This document shows, piece after piece, positions 32,901 to 41,665 of a DNA stretch of 57,648 nt. The DNA comes from Acidobacteriota bacterium (GTDB lineage Bacteria > Acidobacteriota > Thermoanaerobaculia > Thermoanaerobaculales > Thermoanaerobaculaceae): contig PMLC01000028.1 of assembly GCA_003158745.1 (NCBI GenBank), positions 11,487 to 69,134 on the forward strand, written 5' to 3'. Made by a program: the position numbers and the translations under genes. Below the pieces are notes generated by a model that saw only the letters and a list, made by a program, of their open reading frames with translations, was not told the origin of the DNA and searched no databases. The stretch's first letter is position 1. Each line of letters opens with the position of its first letter.

Positions 32901-33836
32901 ATGAAGGTCGCGGTTCTGGGTGCCGGCGGAGTAGGCGCCTACTACGGTGGCCTGCTCGCGCGTGCCGGGCACACGGTGGTCCTTCTGGCGCGCGGTCCGA
33001 ACCTCGACGCCCTCAGGGCGCGCGGCCTCGAGATTCGGACGCCGGAGGGGACTTTCACCGCCGCCGTCGAGGCGACAGACGATACACGGAAGATCGGGAG
33101 CGCTGACTTTGCCGTCGTCGCCGTGAAGAGCTACTCACTGGCCGAGATCACGCCGTCCGTTTGCCGTGTGGCCGAGGCGGGCGCGGTGATCGTGCCGGTT
33201 CTCAACGGAGTCGAGGCAGCCGACCGGCTCGTCGAGGGAGGCGTCCCGAGCGGCATGGTCCTCGGGGGGCTGACCCAGATCAGCGCCGCGCGGATCGCGC
33301 CCGGCGTGGTGGAGCGCCGCAGTGCGTTCCAACGGGTGGTCGTGGGCGAGCTTGCGGGCGGAGGTTCCGATCGCGGCGAGCGGATCGCCGCTGCTTTTCG
33401 AGCCGCGGGGGCAGACGCAGAGGTCTCCCTCGACATTACCGCGGACCTATGGCGGAAGTTCGCTTTCATCGCGTCGATGGCGTCCGCCTGCGGACTGGCC
33501 CGCTCTGCCGTCGGACCGATCCTCTCCTCGGGCCTCGGGTACCTGCTCGTCGAGCGGGCGGTGCGGGAGGTCTTCGCCGTCGCGAGGGCCCGGAAGATCG
33601 CCCTGTCGGACGACGAGGAGTCAAAGGTCCTCTCCTTCATCAGCTCGCTGCCCGGAGGGCTGAAGCCCTCGTTCCTCCTCGACCTGGAGTCAGGCGGCCC
33701 GACTGAGCTCGACGACCTGTGCGGGGCGGTCTCCCGCCTCGGACGACAAGCGGGCGTCGAGACGCCGGTACACGACACGGCCACCGCGGCACTCTCCGTC
33801 TCGGCGCAACCAGGCAGCTCGTCGAAAGCGCGGTAG
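32901..33836 (+). CDS. panE: 2-dehydropantoate 2-reductase (ketopantoate reductase)
   Basis: 311 residues, the usual length. NADPH-binding Rossmann motif GAGGVGAYYGGLLARAG at 8-24; the C-terminal domain has the catalytic-lysine segment DLWRKFAFIASMASACGL and KPSFLLDLESGGPTELD, typical of the ApbA/PanE family. It reduces ketopantoate to pantoate for coenzyme A synthesis. AGGAG lies well placed before the ATG. Some family members act on other 2-oxo acids, so the substrate is probable rather than certain. Confidence 0.88.
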   Translation: MKVAVLGAGGVGAYYGGLLARAGHTVVLLARGPNLDALRARGLEIRTPEGTFTAAVEATDDTRKIGSADFAVVAVKSYSLAEITPSVCRVAEAGAVIVPVLNGVEAADRLVEGGVPSGMVLGGLTQISAARIAPGVVERRSAFQRVVVGELAGGGSDRGERIAAAFRAAGADAEVSLDITADLWRKFAFIASMASACGLARSAVGPILSSGLGYLLVERAVREVFAVARARKIALSDDEESKVLSFISSLPGGLKPSFLLDLESGGPTELDDLCGAVSRLGRQAGVETPVHDTATAALSVSAQPGSSSKAR

Positions 33837-33953
33837 AGAATCTCGGGCCCGACGTAGAGGGACCGTCGATGGCGTGGCCTCCTTTCCCCGAGCCGATGCC
33901 ACGGAGCTGACCTTGACACGCACATGGGAAACGGCCGATTATTAGGATTAGTT

Positions 33954-34478
33954 ATGAAGTCGGAAAATATCCGAACCACGTTGCCTCCCGCGCCGATGCG
34001 GCACGCCGAGAAGCTAAGGGCTGCAGGCCTCAAGGTCACCGGGCCGCGGCTCGCTATCCTCGGTCTTCTCGAGCACGACCGATCCCACCCAGGCGCGGAG
34101 GACGTGCTGGGGGCCCTTAGAGGGCGGCACCCGTCGCTCTCGCTCTCGACCGTCTACAAGACGCTCGAAGCGTTCGTCCGCGCGGGGCTGTGCCGGCACG
34201 TCGCGGGCGACGGTGCGCTGTTGCGCGTCGACGGCACGCTCGACCCGCACGACCATGCGATGTGCAGGGTTTGTGGCGCGGTCTTCGACGTGGATCGAGA
34301 GACCGTCGAGCACCCGGTCCCGCCCGCTCGCCTGGCGGGTGGTCTCACGGTGACAGGGATCCGGGTCGAGTACGACGTTGTCTGCGCCGGCTGTGGGCGG
34401 ACTGGCCGCCCGGGTACGCAACGCGAGCGAACAGAGCATGCGGAACGCGCTTCAAAGACCGCATCCACCGCCTCATGA
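33954..34478 (+). CDS. perR: PerR-like Fur-family repressor
   Basis: 174 residues from ATG 33954, with AGGA 7 nt upstream; ATG 33924 is an in-frame alternative. Winged helix about 15-80 (LKVTGPRLAILGLLEHDRSH; LSTVYKTLEAFVRAGL). The metal-sensing segment LDPHDHAMCRVCG and the second CAGCG supply the two CxxC zinc pairs and the regulatory histidines. A rubrerythrin gene follows at 34507, so peroxide response is more likely than iron uptake control. The AT-rich start region could hold its own operator, but no convincing PerR box was seen. Confidence 0.82.
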   Translation: MKSENIRTTLPPAPMRHAEKLRAAGLKVTGPRLAILGLLEHDRSHPGAEDVLGALRGRHPSLSLSTVYKTLEAFVRAGLCRHVAGDGALLRVDGTLDPHDHAMCRVCGAVFDVDRETVEHPVPPARLAGGLTVTGIRVEYDVVCAGCGRTGRPGTQRERTEHAERASKTASTAS

Positions 34479-34506
34479 AACGCAAAACCAAAAGGGGGAA
34501 CCGAAG

Positions 34507-34923
34507 ATGCCCGAACTGAAAGGGACCAAGACCAGCGAGAACCTGAAGTACGCCTTTGCGGGCGAGTCACAGGCCAACCGGCGCTACCTCTACTTTGCCA
34601 AGCAAGCCGACATCGAGGGATACCCGGAGGTCGCCGGCCTGTTCCGCGACACCGGCGAGGGCGAGACCGGCCACGCACACGGCCACCTCGACTACCTCAA
34701 GAAGGTCGGCGACCCGGCCACCGGCATGCCGTTCGTGGATGTCCCGGAGATGCTGGCATCCGCCGTTGCCGGCGAGACGCACGAGTACACGGACATGTAC
34801 CCGGGCATGGCCAAGACAGCGCGCGAAGAGGGTTTCCCGGAGATCGCCGACTGGTTCGAGACGCTCGCCAAGGCCGAGCGCTCTCACGCCGGCAAGTTCC
34901 AGAAGGCCCTCGAATCGATGTGA
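34507..34923 (+). CDS. Rubrerythrin (diiron domain only)
   Basis: 138 residues, a ferritin-like four-helix diiron protein that reduces hydrogen peroxide. Iron-ligand motifs: [31 protein letters not shown] and [10 protein letters not shown]. The C-terminal rubredoxin domain of classical rubrerythrin is missing, so an external electron donor is needed; the Fe-S protein encoded next is a candidate. It is 28 nt downstream of perR. Confidence 0.92.
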   Translation: MPELKGTKTSENLKYAFAGESQANRRYLYFAKQADIEGYPEVAGLFRDTGEGETGHAHGHLDYLKKVGDPATGMPFVDVPEMLASAVAGETHEYTDMYPGMAKTAREEGFPEIADWFETLAKAERSHAGKFQKALESM

Positions 34924-34940
34924 CAGTGTCGGGGGGCCAG

Positions 34941-34965
34941 GGCGGCGGCCGCCGCGGCCGCCGCC
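34941..34965 (+). promoter_or_regulatory. Very stable GC hairpin between rubrerythrin and Fe-S genes
   Basis: GGCGGCGGCCGC and its exact reverse complement flank a single C. No T-run follows, so it looks more like a transcript-stability or partial-attenuation element, which could raise rubrerythrin over downstream products. Confidence 0.45.
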
Positions 34966-35002
34966 CAACGCACACCTCTGCGACGCCGCGAAGGGAGCCG
35001 CG

Positions 35003-36412
35003 ATGGCCGACGCGCCGGATCTGCCCGACGTCCGCTTCCACCCGAGCGACGGGTTGAGCACCAACCCGAACGAGCCGCTGTACTGGGAGCGCGCGGCGCT
35101 CGCGAAGGAACTCGAGCGCAGCTTCGAACTCTGCCACTCGTGCCGCATGTGCTTCAAGTACTGCCAGTCGTTTCCGACATTGTTCGCCGCGATGGACGAA
35201 CACGGCGACGTGAGACGCATTCCCGACGCCACCCTCCGGCGCGTGGTTGACGAGTGTTTCCAGTGCAAGCTCTGCTACACGCAGTGCCCATACACCGAGA
35301 AGGAGCGCCACCCGTTCAGGCTCGACTTCCCCCGCCTGATGCTCCGGGCCAAGGCGGTGCGACGCAAGTCCGAGGGTATCCCCCTGCGCGACCGCCTGCT
35401 GGCGGACCCCGATCGCCTCGGGCGCATCGGTTCGCGGTTCTCCTCGCTCGCCAACTGGGGCAACCGCCTGCGGCCCAACCGCGTCCTGATGGAACGGTTC
35501 GCCGGGATCCACCGTGACAAGCTGCTGCCGACGTTCGCGGGTCGGACTTTCCCGGCATGGTTCCGCTCCCAGACAGGCGGCGTCGACGAGACGGCCGACG
35601 GCGATTCGAAGGTGGTGCTCTTCGCCACTTGCTTCGTGAGCTACAACAACCCCGCCGTGGGCAGGGCGGCGTTCGCGGTGCTGCGTCACAACGGCTGCCG
35701 AATCGCGTGTCCGGCCGTCGAGTGCTGCGGGATGCCCGCCCTCGACGCGGGCGACATCGCTCTCGCCCGGCGCAAGGCCGAGCGCAACGTGCGGGCGTTG
35801 TTGCCCTACGTCGAGCGCGGGTTTCGCGTCGCCGCGATCAACCCGACGTGCAGCCTGATGATGCGTGAGGACTACCCGCACCTTCTCGACGATCCGGCCG
35901 ACCGCATCCTGGCCGATGCCGCCCGCACCGTCGCGGCCGCCGTGCGCGATCTTTCCGAGTACCTTTGGGAGCTGCGAACCGAGGGCAAGCTCAAAGAGGA
36001 CTTCAAGAGCACGCCTGGCGTGAGCGTGGCCTACCACGCGCCGTGCCACTTGCGTCTGCAGAATGTGGGGTTTCGCGGCCGCGACCTCATGCGTCGGATC
36101 CCGGGCGTCAAGCCGATGCTTGTCGCGGAATGCTGCGGCCACGACGGCACCTGGGCGATGAAGCGCGAGTATTTCGGACCCGCGCTGCGAAACGGGGAGA
36201 AGGCATTCGCGGGGATGCGGGAAACCGGAGCGCAGGTCTGGGCCACCGACTGTCCGCTCGCCGCGCTGCAGTTCGAGCAAGCGTGCGGGAAACGCCCGCT
36301 CCACCCCGTTGAGATTCTGGAACGCGCGTATCGCGCGGACGGCTTCGATCGAGGCGTCGCGAAGCCGGGTGACCCTGCACCGGCCGGCCTGGGGGCGGAG
36401 GAGGCGCAATGA
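35003..36412 (+). CDS. Fe-S oxidoreductase (GlpC/HdrD-like, two CCG domains)
   Basis: 469 residues from ATG 35003, behind AGGGAG. Two 4Fe-4S motifs: Cys44-47-50-54 (CHSCRMCFKYC) and Cys85-88-91-95 (CFQCKLCYTQC). Two cysteine-rich CCG domains follow, with CPAVECCGMP and AECCGHDGTW. Such proteins pass electrons to or from quinones or thiols. It sits between rubrerythrin and DUF3501 genes and overlaps DUF3501 by ATGA, suggesting it delivers electrons for peroxide reduction. Confidence 0.88.
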   Translation: MADAPDLPDVRFHPSDGLSTNPNEPLYWERAALAKELERSFELCHSCRMCFKYCQSFPTLFAAMDEHGDVRRIPDATLRRVVDECFQCKLCYTQCPYTEKERHPFRLDFPRLMLRAKAVRRKSEGIPLRDRLLADPDRLGRIGSRFSSLANWGNRLRPNRVLMERFAGIHRDKLLPTFAGRTFPAWFRSQTGGVDETADGDSKVVLFATCFVSYNNPAVGRAAFAVLRHNGCRIACPAVECCGMPALDAGDIALARRKAERNVRALLPYVERGFRVAAINPTCSLMMREDYPHLLDDPADRILADAARTVAAAVRDLSEYLWELRTEGKLKEDFKSTPGVSVAYHAPCHLRLQNVGFRGRDLMRRIPGVKPMLVAECCGHDGTWAMKREYFGPALRNGEKAFAGMRETGAQVWATDCPLAALQFEQACGKRPLHPVEILERAYRADGFDRGVAKPGDPAPAGLGAEEAQ

Positions 36413-36990
36413 AGCCGATCGCAAGGGACGACGTTATGGGCCGCGAGCAGTACGAACGCGAACGGCCGGAGTTTCGGCGACGCATCATGGTCCTCAAGGG
36501 CAAACGCCGTGTGCCGTTCGGCGACCACGCGACCATTCACTTCGAGACGCGCGACACCATGCTCTACCAGGTCCAGGAGATGCTGCGCACGGAGGGTAGT
36601 TGGGAGCGGCCCGGCGCAGTCGGGGACGAGATCGAGGCCTACAACGCGATCGTGCCGGCCGGCCGCGAGCTCTCGGGAACCCTCATGCTCGAGTATGAGA
36701 CGCCCGAGGAGCGCGCGGTCCGCCTGGGCGAGCTCGTCGGACTCGACCGCCACCTCTTCCTTCACATCGGGAGCACCGAGCCGGTGGCGGCGATTTTTGA
36801 CAACGCGCAGGTCTCGCCAACGCGGGTCTCTTCGGTGCAGTACGTCAAGTTCCACCTCAGCGAGGTGCAGGCAGCCCTAGTGAAAGCAAGCGGCACGGTG
36901 CTCCGCCTGGTGGCCGACCACCCCGCCTACCGGGCGCAGGCGGTGCTCTCCGAGGAGACGCGGCGGGAGCTCGCCTCCGACCTCGACTGA
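36409..36990 (+). CDS. DUF3501 family protein
   Basis: 193 residues. The start KPIARDDVMGREQYERER and the core HFETRDTMLYQVQEMLRTEG match DUF3501, a family of unknown function usually encoded beside rubrerythrin and a CCG Fe-S protein. The start overlaps the Fe-S gene stop. No catalytic motif is evident. A role with the Fe-S protein in peroxide defence is inferred from the neighbourhood. Confidence 0.85.
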   Translation: MKPIARDDVMGREQYERERPEFRRRIMVLKGKRRVPFGDHATIHFETRDTMLYQVQEMLRTEGSWERPGAVGDEIEAYNAIVPAGRELSGTLMLEYETPEERAVRLGELVGLDRHLFLHIGSTEPVAAIFDNAQVSPTRVSSVQYVKFHLSEVQAALVKASGTVLRLVADHPAYRAQAVLSEETRRELASDLD

Positions 36991-37169
36991 GCGCGGGCTG
37001 CTGCGTCCGGTCGTACTGGATGCCCATCTCAACCCGAGCGATCGCCTGGTTCACGAGCTTCAGTGCTTGGGCGCGGTGGCTGCTCGTTGGGGAGATGTAT
37101 CATCCCGGCCGACGGGGCGCCGGGACGAGCAGGTGTCTCGCGTCGCGGCCTTCATGTTCGGAGGGGACC

Positions 37170-37532
37170 ATGGAACGGGTCAAGTTCGTCAGGCACAACG
37201 GTGTCACGCTCCTCAAGGTTGATCTGTCCCATCCTACGAGCATCGACGAGAGCCTCGCCGCGATCAAACAAGCCAAGGCCATCATCGGCACCCATCCCCC
37301 AAAGTCGCTCCTGATCCTGACCGATGTGACCGGCACCACCTTCAACGCGAAAGCCGTCGAGGAGATGAAGCACTACAGCGCCTTCAACACGCCGTACGTC
37401 AGGGCAAGCGCCGTGGTGGGGATCTCGAGACTCGCGAGCATCATCTACGACGCCGTTGTCAAGGTGATCGGCAGGTCGGTCATGAGCTTCGACACCGAGG
37501 TCGAAGCCTCGGACTGGCTGGCCAAGCAGTAG
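37170..37532 (+). CDS. Small STAS/SpoIIAA-like protein
   Basis: 120 residues from ATG 37170, behind GGAGGGG. The alternating pattern VKFVRHNGVTLLKVDLSH and KSLLILTDVTGTTFNAKAVE resembles STAS or SEC14-like single-domain proteins. It lacks a clear SpoIIAA-type phosphoserine loop. Not obviously linked to its neighbours; a 179-nt gap precedes it. Function unknown. Confidence 0.55.
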   Translation: MERVKFVRHNGVTLLKVDLSHPTSIDESLAAIKQAKAIIGTHPPKSLLILTDVTGTTFNAKAVEEMKHYSAFNTPYVRASAVVGISRLASIIYDAVVKVIGRSVMSFDTEVEASDWLAKQ

Positions 37533-37598
37533 GCCCCGGGCGGCCTCCGTCTGCCGCCGGCGCGCTCTGAGATCAGCAGGAACGCGCACCGGGCCGGG

Positions 37599-39404
37599 TC
37601 AACGGGCCGAGGGCGCCGCCGCGGCCCCCGACCGCCGCGGGTCGGGCACGCCGGCGAGCATACCGGTCCGCGGGTCGATGAAGACGGCGTTGGTTCCTCC
37701 AAACGCCGAGATGTCCATCCAACGTGCAGGAAACTCGAGCAGGTAGCTGCCCTGAAAGCCGCGCTTCTCCAGGGCCTGGGCTCTCTCCGGTGTGATCTCG
37801 CCAGCGAGCTCGATAAAGGGCCTGGGGGCGCCCCAGTTCGTTCCCCAGATGGCGCGTGGGGCAGCCACAGCCGCGCACAGATCGAGGCCACGGTCGGCAA
37901 CCCCTGAGATGACCGAGACCATCGTCGGCACGACCCGATCGCTCCCCGCGCTTCCGAGCACGAGGAGAGCCTTGCGGTCCTTCAGGATGATCGTCGGCGC
38001 CATGACCGTTGTCGGCGCCCGCCTCGGGGCGAGGTAGTTAGGGCTCAGAGGGTTCGTGTAATTGAACGCGTTGAGGTTCGAGTTGTAGAGAAACCCGAGT
38101 CCCGGTGTAGCCACGGTGGCCCCGAAAAACCCCCCCAGTGTCTGTGAGAGGGCGACTGCATTCCCCCACCTGTCGACCACCGAAACCTGGGTCGTCCCGA
38201 CCGCGAGGTACGGGTCCGGGACGTCGCCGCTGATCTCGCCCGGAAGCAGAGCGCGGTCGAATCGGATCAGCTTGGCTCGCTGTGCGGCCCAGCGCCTATC
38301 GGTCAGCTGGTGCTCGAGTAGGGGGAGTGGCATCCTCGAGTTTTGGTTGTCGACCCAGGCAATGCGGGCCGCCTCGATGAGCAGGTGGAGCCGGTCGAGT
38401 GAAGCTTCCTGAAGGAGCTTCGAGGGAAACGTCTCGAGGATGTGGAGTATCTCGAGGAGGCTGCCCCCACCTCCCGGGTACGGGAAGGTGATCACTTCGA
38501 GGCCGCGGTAGGTGTCGCGGATCGGTTGCCGCTCGACCGCTCGGAGGCTGACGAGATCGGCTTTGCGTAGGTACCCGTCGTGGCGCTCCATGTCAGCGTC
38601 GATCTCATCGGCGATGCGACCGCGGTAGAACTCGTCCGGCCCGAACTCGGCTATCCGCCTGAGTGTGTTGGCGAGATCCGATGCGCAGAAGAGATGACCA
38701 GGGCCCCAGGTGTCGGTGAAGCCATTGAGGAAGAGATTGGCGACGTACTCTTGATGGCGCACGAACCGGCTCAGGCCGTCGATCTCCGCGAGCGTACTTG
38801 CGTTCAGGTTGTATCCGAAGTCCGCGAGGTCGATTGCGGGAGCGAGCACCTCGGCCAAGCTCTTGGTGCCGTGGCGTTCGAGGGCGTACGCCAGCGCAGC
38901 CAGCGACCCGGGGACTGCAATCGACTTGTAATCCTGGATGTAGCCCCTATCGGCGGCAACGCGAGCGGTCTGCAGCTCATCGGGACGTGCCAGGCGGGGG
39001 ACGTAGCAGGACCCGTCGATCGCCAGCGTGCGGCCGTCTGCGTTATAGATCAGAATGAACGTCTCCGAACCGAGCCCCGAGGTCATCGGTTCCGTGACCC
39101 CGAGCGCGAACGCAGTGGCCACGGCAGCATCGACCGCGTTGCCGCCTGCCTCCAACACAGCGGCGCCGGCCTTCGAGGCCTGCTCCGAACCTGACACCAC
39201 GATGCCGTCGGCGGAAACCACCTCGGCCGGCCAGAGCTGGTAAGGCAGGTCGGTGTGCCCCGACCTTTCCGGGGAAGCGCAAGCGGCGGAAGCCTCGGAC
39301 GCCGGCCGTGCTGGTTCGGCGGGGAACGCCGGTGAGACGCAACCGACGACCGCTATCAGGAGCACGACCAGACACACCGACGATCGGGCACTCGGTAGAC
39401 TCAT
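37599..39404 (-). CDS. ggt: Gamma-glutamyltranspeptidase-family lipoprotein
   Basis: 601 residues from ATG 39404; the open frame upstream is shadow. Signal peptide with lipobox VVGC (Cys22). Ntn-hydrolase family features: GSEQASKAGAAVLEAGGNAVDAAVATA, then the autocleavage site before Thr404 (GTTQVSVVDRWGNAV). GGTs transfer or hydrolyse the gamma-glutamyl bond of glutathione. Differences from classical GGT: Gln replaces His in TTHxSVVD, and the oxyanion-hole GSPGGSR region reads GSAGSDR. So substrate preference may differ. A lipid anchor places it at the cell envelope. Confidence 0.85.
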   Translation of the reverse strand: MSLPSARSSVCLVVLLIAVVGCVSPAFPAEPARPASEASAACASPERSGHTDLPYQLWPAEVVSADGIVVSGSEQASKAGAAVLEAGGNAVDAAVATAFALGVTEPMTSGLGSETFILIYNADGRTLAIDGSCYVPRLARPDELQTARVAADRGYIQDYKSIAVPGSLAALAYALERHGTKSLAEVLAPAIDLADFGYNLNASTLAEIDGLSRFVRHQEYVANLFLNGFTDTWGPGHLFCASDLANTLRRIAEFGPDEFYRGRIADEIDADMERHDGYLRKADLVSLRAVERQPIRDTYRGLEVITFPYPGGGGSLLEILHILETFPSKLLQEASLDRLHLLIEAARIAWVDNQNSRMPLPLLEHQLTDRRWAAQRAKLIRFDRALLPGEISGDVPDPYLAVGTTQVSVVDRWGNAVALSQTLGGFFGATVATPGLGFLYNSNLNAFNYTNPLSPNYLAPRRAPTTVMAPTIILKDRKALLVLGSAGSDRVVPTMVSVISGVADRGLDLCAAVAAPRAIWGTNWGAPRPFIELAGEITPERAQALEKRGFQGSYLLEFPARWMDISAFGGTNAVFIDPRTGMLAGVPDPRRSGAAAAPSAR

Positions 39405-39526
39405 ACTGGTCCTTTCGCAGTCATGGTACTCCTGGCGGACCCGAGGTTCACCGAGGTCCCGCGCAGCTCGCCCGTCCCGGGCCACGACGACCTGGCAGGG
39501 GGTCAAAGGTCCGAGAAATCCGGCCG

Positions 39527-39865
39527 TCACGATCGCGCGTTGCTGCCGAAGCGCGGCTTTCGTCTGAACAGAAGAGTAGGGCACCTCTCGCCATCCTCGT
39601 AGTCTGGGAACTCGCACGCCATCTCCTCGAAGCCCTGCAAGAAATCGTCCCGCAGTTCGCCCAGTGTCGGGAAGATCGCGACGGCCTTCCCCTCACGTAG
39701 GTGCTCCATCAGCGCCTCGGTCACACGCGCACCGCCGGCGTAGCTGGCCCGGCCCTGCGCGATGGTCGTATTGAGCTCCTGGACCTCCTGCGGTTTCATG
39801 ACCCTGAGCGGGCTGTTCGTAGCGGGGCAGCAGAGCATCTCGAGCAACTCGTGTGCGACCTGCAT
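39527..39865 (-). CDS. Stand-alone Trm112-like protein
   Basis: 112 residues. LLEMLCCPATNSPLRVM is the Trm112/YcaR zinc-ribbon-like start, with CCP in place of the usual CPxC pair. In other organisms Trm112 proteins activate methyltransferases. The next gene upstream on the same strand (39962) has the same start fused to a methyltransferase, and the two also share C-terminal wording (CEFPDYEDGERCPTLLF versus CEFRVPEYESGDRYPTVVF). This looks like a duplicate that lost its methyltransferase core. Confidence 0.65.
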   Translation of the reverse strand: MQVAHELLEMLCCPATNSPLRVMKPQEVQELNTTIAQGRASYAGGARVTEALMEHLREGKAVAIFPTLGELRDDFLQGFEEMACEFPDYEDGERCPTLLFRRKPRFGSNARS

Positions 39866-39961
39866 GCCGACGATCCCCCTATCCGAACTTCCGGGGAGTA
39901 TGGAGATCCGCTCGGCCCCACTGCCAGGGCCGGGTCGCGGTCGCGAGCGGGGGCGACTCCC

Positions 39962-41089
39962 TCAGCGCGGCCGGGGCTTGAACACCACGGTTGGATACCT
40001 GTCTCCGGACTCGTACTCCGGGACGCGGAACTCACACTCGATGAAGTCTCGTGCCAGCAGGTCATGTACCTCGGCGAGCGTCAGGAAGTTGAGGCGGGCG
40101 TCCAGCCCCCGCAGACCCTCCAGAATCTGTGGCGCGTCCGGCGGCCACCCCAAAGACTTCATCAGTTCGCTCGGGTCGGGGACGTTGGCTTGCCAGGCGT
40201 TCCAGACGTCGCCCATCCGAGTGCCCGCCGTCATGTCCTCATGGAGCGCCATCACGAGCCGCCACTTGAGGAAGTCGAGGCTCCCAATGCGGCCGTTGCG
40301 AAGGTCGCCGAAGATCGCTTCGAGCGGCTCGCGCTTCTCAGGTCTCGTGAACATGCGCATCGCGAGCGCGCCGTCGTCCTTGAGCACCCGACGAATCTCC
40401 TTCACCAGCGCGGAGGAACCGTCGGGGTAGTGCGGCATCGAGAGCAAGCCGTCACCGACGACGAGGTCGTACGCCGCATCCCTGATCGGCATGGCCAGCC
40501 AGTCCGCAAGGGCAGCGGTTCCGTTGGGAACATCGGGCGCAGGCCAGACGTTGTGGATCATCGCTTCGGACGAGTCGAGCGCCAACATGAGGGTCCGTGG
40601 AGGCCAGCACATGGTCGCGATCTCCGGCGTGACGCCGAGGATCAGGGCGCGGGGTGCGGCACGGCTGATGCCCGAGGAAGCCTTGTCGATGAGCCGCTCG
40701 AGCAGATCAGTGTCTTGCCGGGCCGGCCGTACCGGCGGTCCCATCTCGTTCCAGCGATGCGAGAGTTCCTGCCAGCGGTCGGCCCAGAGGCCAGCCTCAT
40801 TTGCTCCGGTAACGCCAGGACCAGCCGGAGCGGCGCCGCCGGACCAGGTGATGCGGAAGCCCGGCAGGAGAAGCGGGACGCCGTCGCGGATGCGATACGC
40901 GGATGTTCCGTCGGTTGTGGCCAGCCCGTCTTCGAGCACATCGACCACAGGGTTGCCGCAGGCATATCCGGCCAACCCTCGTGCGATGGTCTCGTTCAGA
41001 CGCTCAAGCTCGTGAGGAGTCACCTTGGCGAGCGGGCTCTTCGTGACAGGGCAACAGAGCGTCTCGAGAATCTCGGGTTCAACACGCAC
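39962..41089 (-). CDS. Trm112-domain SAM-dependent methyltransferase fusion
   Basis: 375 residues from GTG 41089, chosen because GGGAGG lies 8 nt upstream and the start aligns with the neighbouring paralogue; TTG 41143 is an alternative. Residues 1-75 are Trm112-like (ILETLCCPVTKSPL). A class I methyltransferase core follows (about 140-270): ALILGVTPEIATMCW as motif I, LALDSSEAMI, and DLVVGDGLLSMPHY. The C-terminal part again resembles the 39527 protein. Substrate unknown. Fusing activator and enzyme in one chain is compact but unusual. Confidence 0.7.
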   Translation of the reverse strand: MRVEPEILETLCCPVTKSPLAKVTPHELERLNETIARGLAGYACGNPVVDVLEDGLATTDGTSAYRIRDGVPLLLPGFRITWSGGAAPAGPGVTGANEAGLWADRWQELSHRWNEMGPPVRPARQDTDLLERLIDKASSGISRAAPRALILGVTPEIATMCWPPRTLMLALDSSEAMIHNVWPAPDVPNGTAALADWLAMPIRDAAYDLVVGDGLLSMPHYPDGSSALVKEIRRVLKDDGALAMRMFTRPEKREPLEAIFGDLRNGRIGSLDFLKWRLVMALHEDMTAGTRMGDVWNAWQANVPDPSELMKSLGWPPDAPQILEGLRGLDARLNFLTLAEVHDLLARDFIECEFRVPEYESGDRYPTVVFKPRPR

Positions 41090-41373
41090 CGTGAGGGCCT
41101 CCCAATCAGGCGGTCCCGTGGAGTATACGGGCAATCGGTTCAACGCCCGGAGCCGGGCGGCGAGCTACACGTCGAACGAGCAAGAGCGTCCGGGCGAAAT
41201 GTCAGAATGCACGTTCGTGGCAGGTGACGGTGGCTTGGCAGCTTCTTAGCCAGCTGCTTTGAGGGGACCGCGGTTTCCGCCATGTGCCCGCAACGGTGTC
41301 CCGCGACGTACGGCCGGTGGTGAGGGACACAACCATCGCGTTGCTCGGATGTGGTACAAGGTTACACCGGCGC

Positions 41374-41449
41374 GCGCCGGTGGCTCAATGGATAGAGCAC
41401 CTGACTTCGGATCAGGTGGTTGGGGGTTCGAGTCCCTCCCGGCGCGCCA
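41374..41449 (+). tRNA. tRNA-Arg (anticodon TCG)
   Basis: 76 nt folded by hand: acceptor GCGCCGG/CCGGCGC, D-arm GCTC/GAGC, anticodon stem CCTGA/TCAGG with loop CTTCGGA (TCG), T-arm with TTCGAGT, discriminator G and encoded CCA. It reads CGA codons. The DISARM locus begins 217 nt downstream, and tRNA 3' ends are common integration sites, but no second attachment copy was found. Confidence 0.95.
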
Positions 41450-41518
41450 GTCTAAGAACTTCCGACAAAAGAACGTCCCTACCAAGTTCGGAGGTCGTCC
41501 ATTGCGGTTGTCCGGTCG

Positions 41519-41550
41519 CGGTAACACCACGGTAACACCGCGGCGGTGTT
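41519..41550. repeat. Direct and inverted repeats just after tRNA-Arg
   Basis: CGGTAACACC occurs at 41519-41528 and 41530-41539, an 11-bp period (one helix turn). The second copy also starts a dyad AACACCG-CGG-CGGTGTT (41534-41550). Such arrays are typical of integrase arm sites or operators; the identity is not established. Confidence 0.5.
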
Positions 41551-41625
41551 TCGGCCTTCGTTCGACTAGCGGTAGTCCTCCCGCGGGTCGATGATCCAGC
41601 CGCACTTCAATCGAAACCCACCGCT

Positions 41626-41647
41626 GGCTCCACTCAACGAGTGGGCC
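41626..41647 (+). promoter_or_regulatory. Hairpin/dyad just upstream of drmD
   Basis: CCACTC-AAC-GAGTGG (41630-41644) is a perfect dyad, extended by GGC/GCC with one bulged T. It ends about 19 nt before the drmD GTG and could be an operator or leader hairpin. Confidence 0.35.
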
Positions 41648-41665
41648 GGTGCTACGCTCTGAAAC

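Noticed and set aside
33925-33953. AT-rich patch as a PerR box
   Set aside because: It has TTATTAGGATTAGT-like sequence but lacks the symmetry of a real PerR or Fur box.
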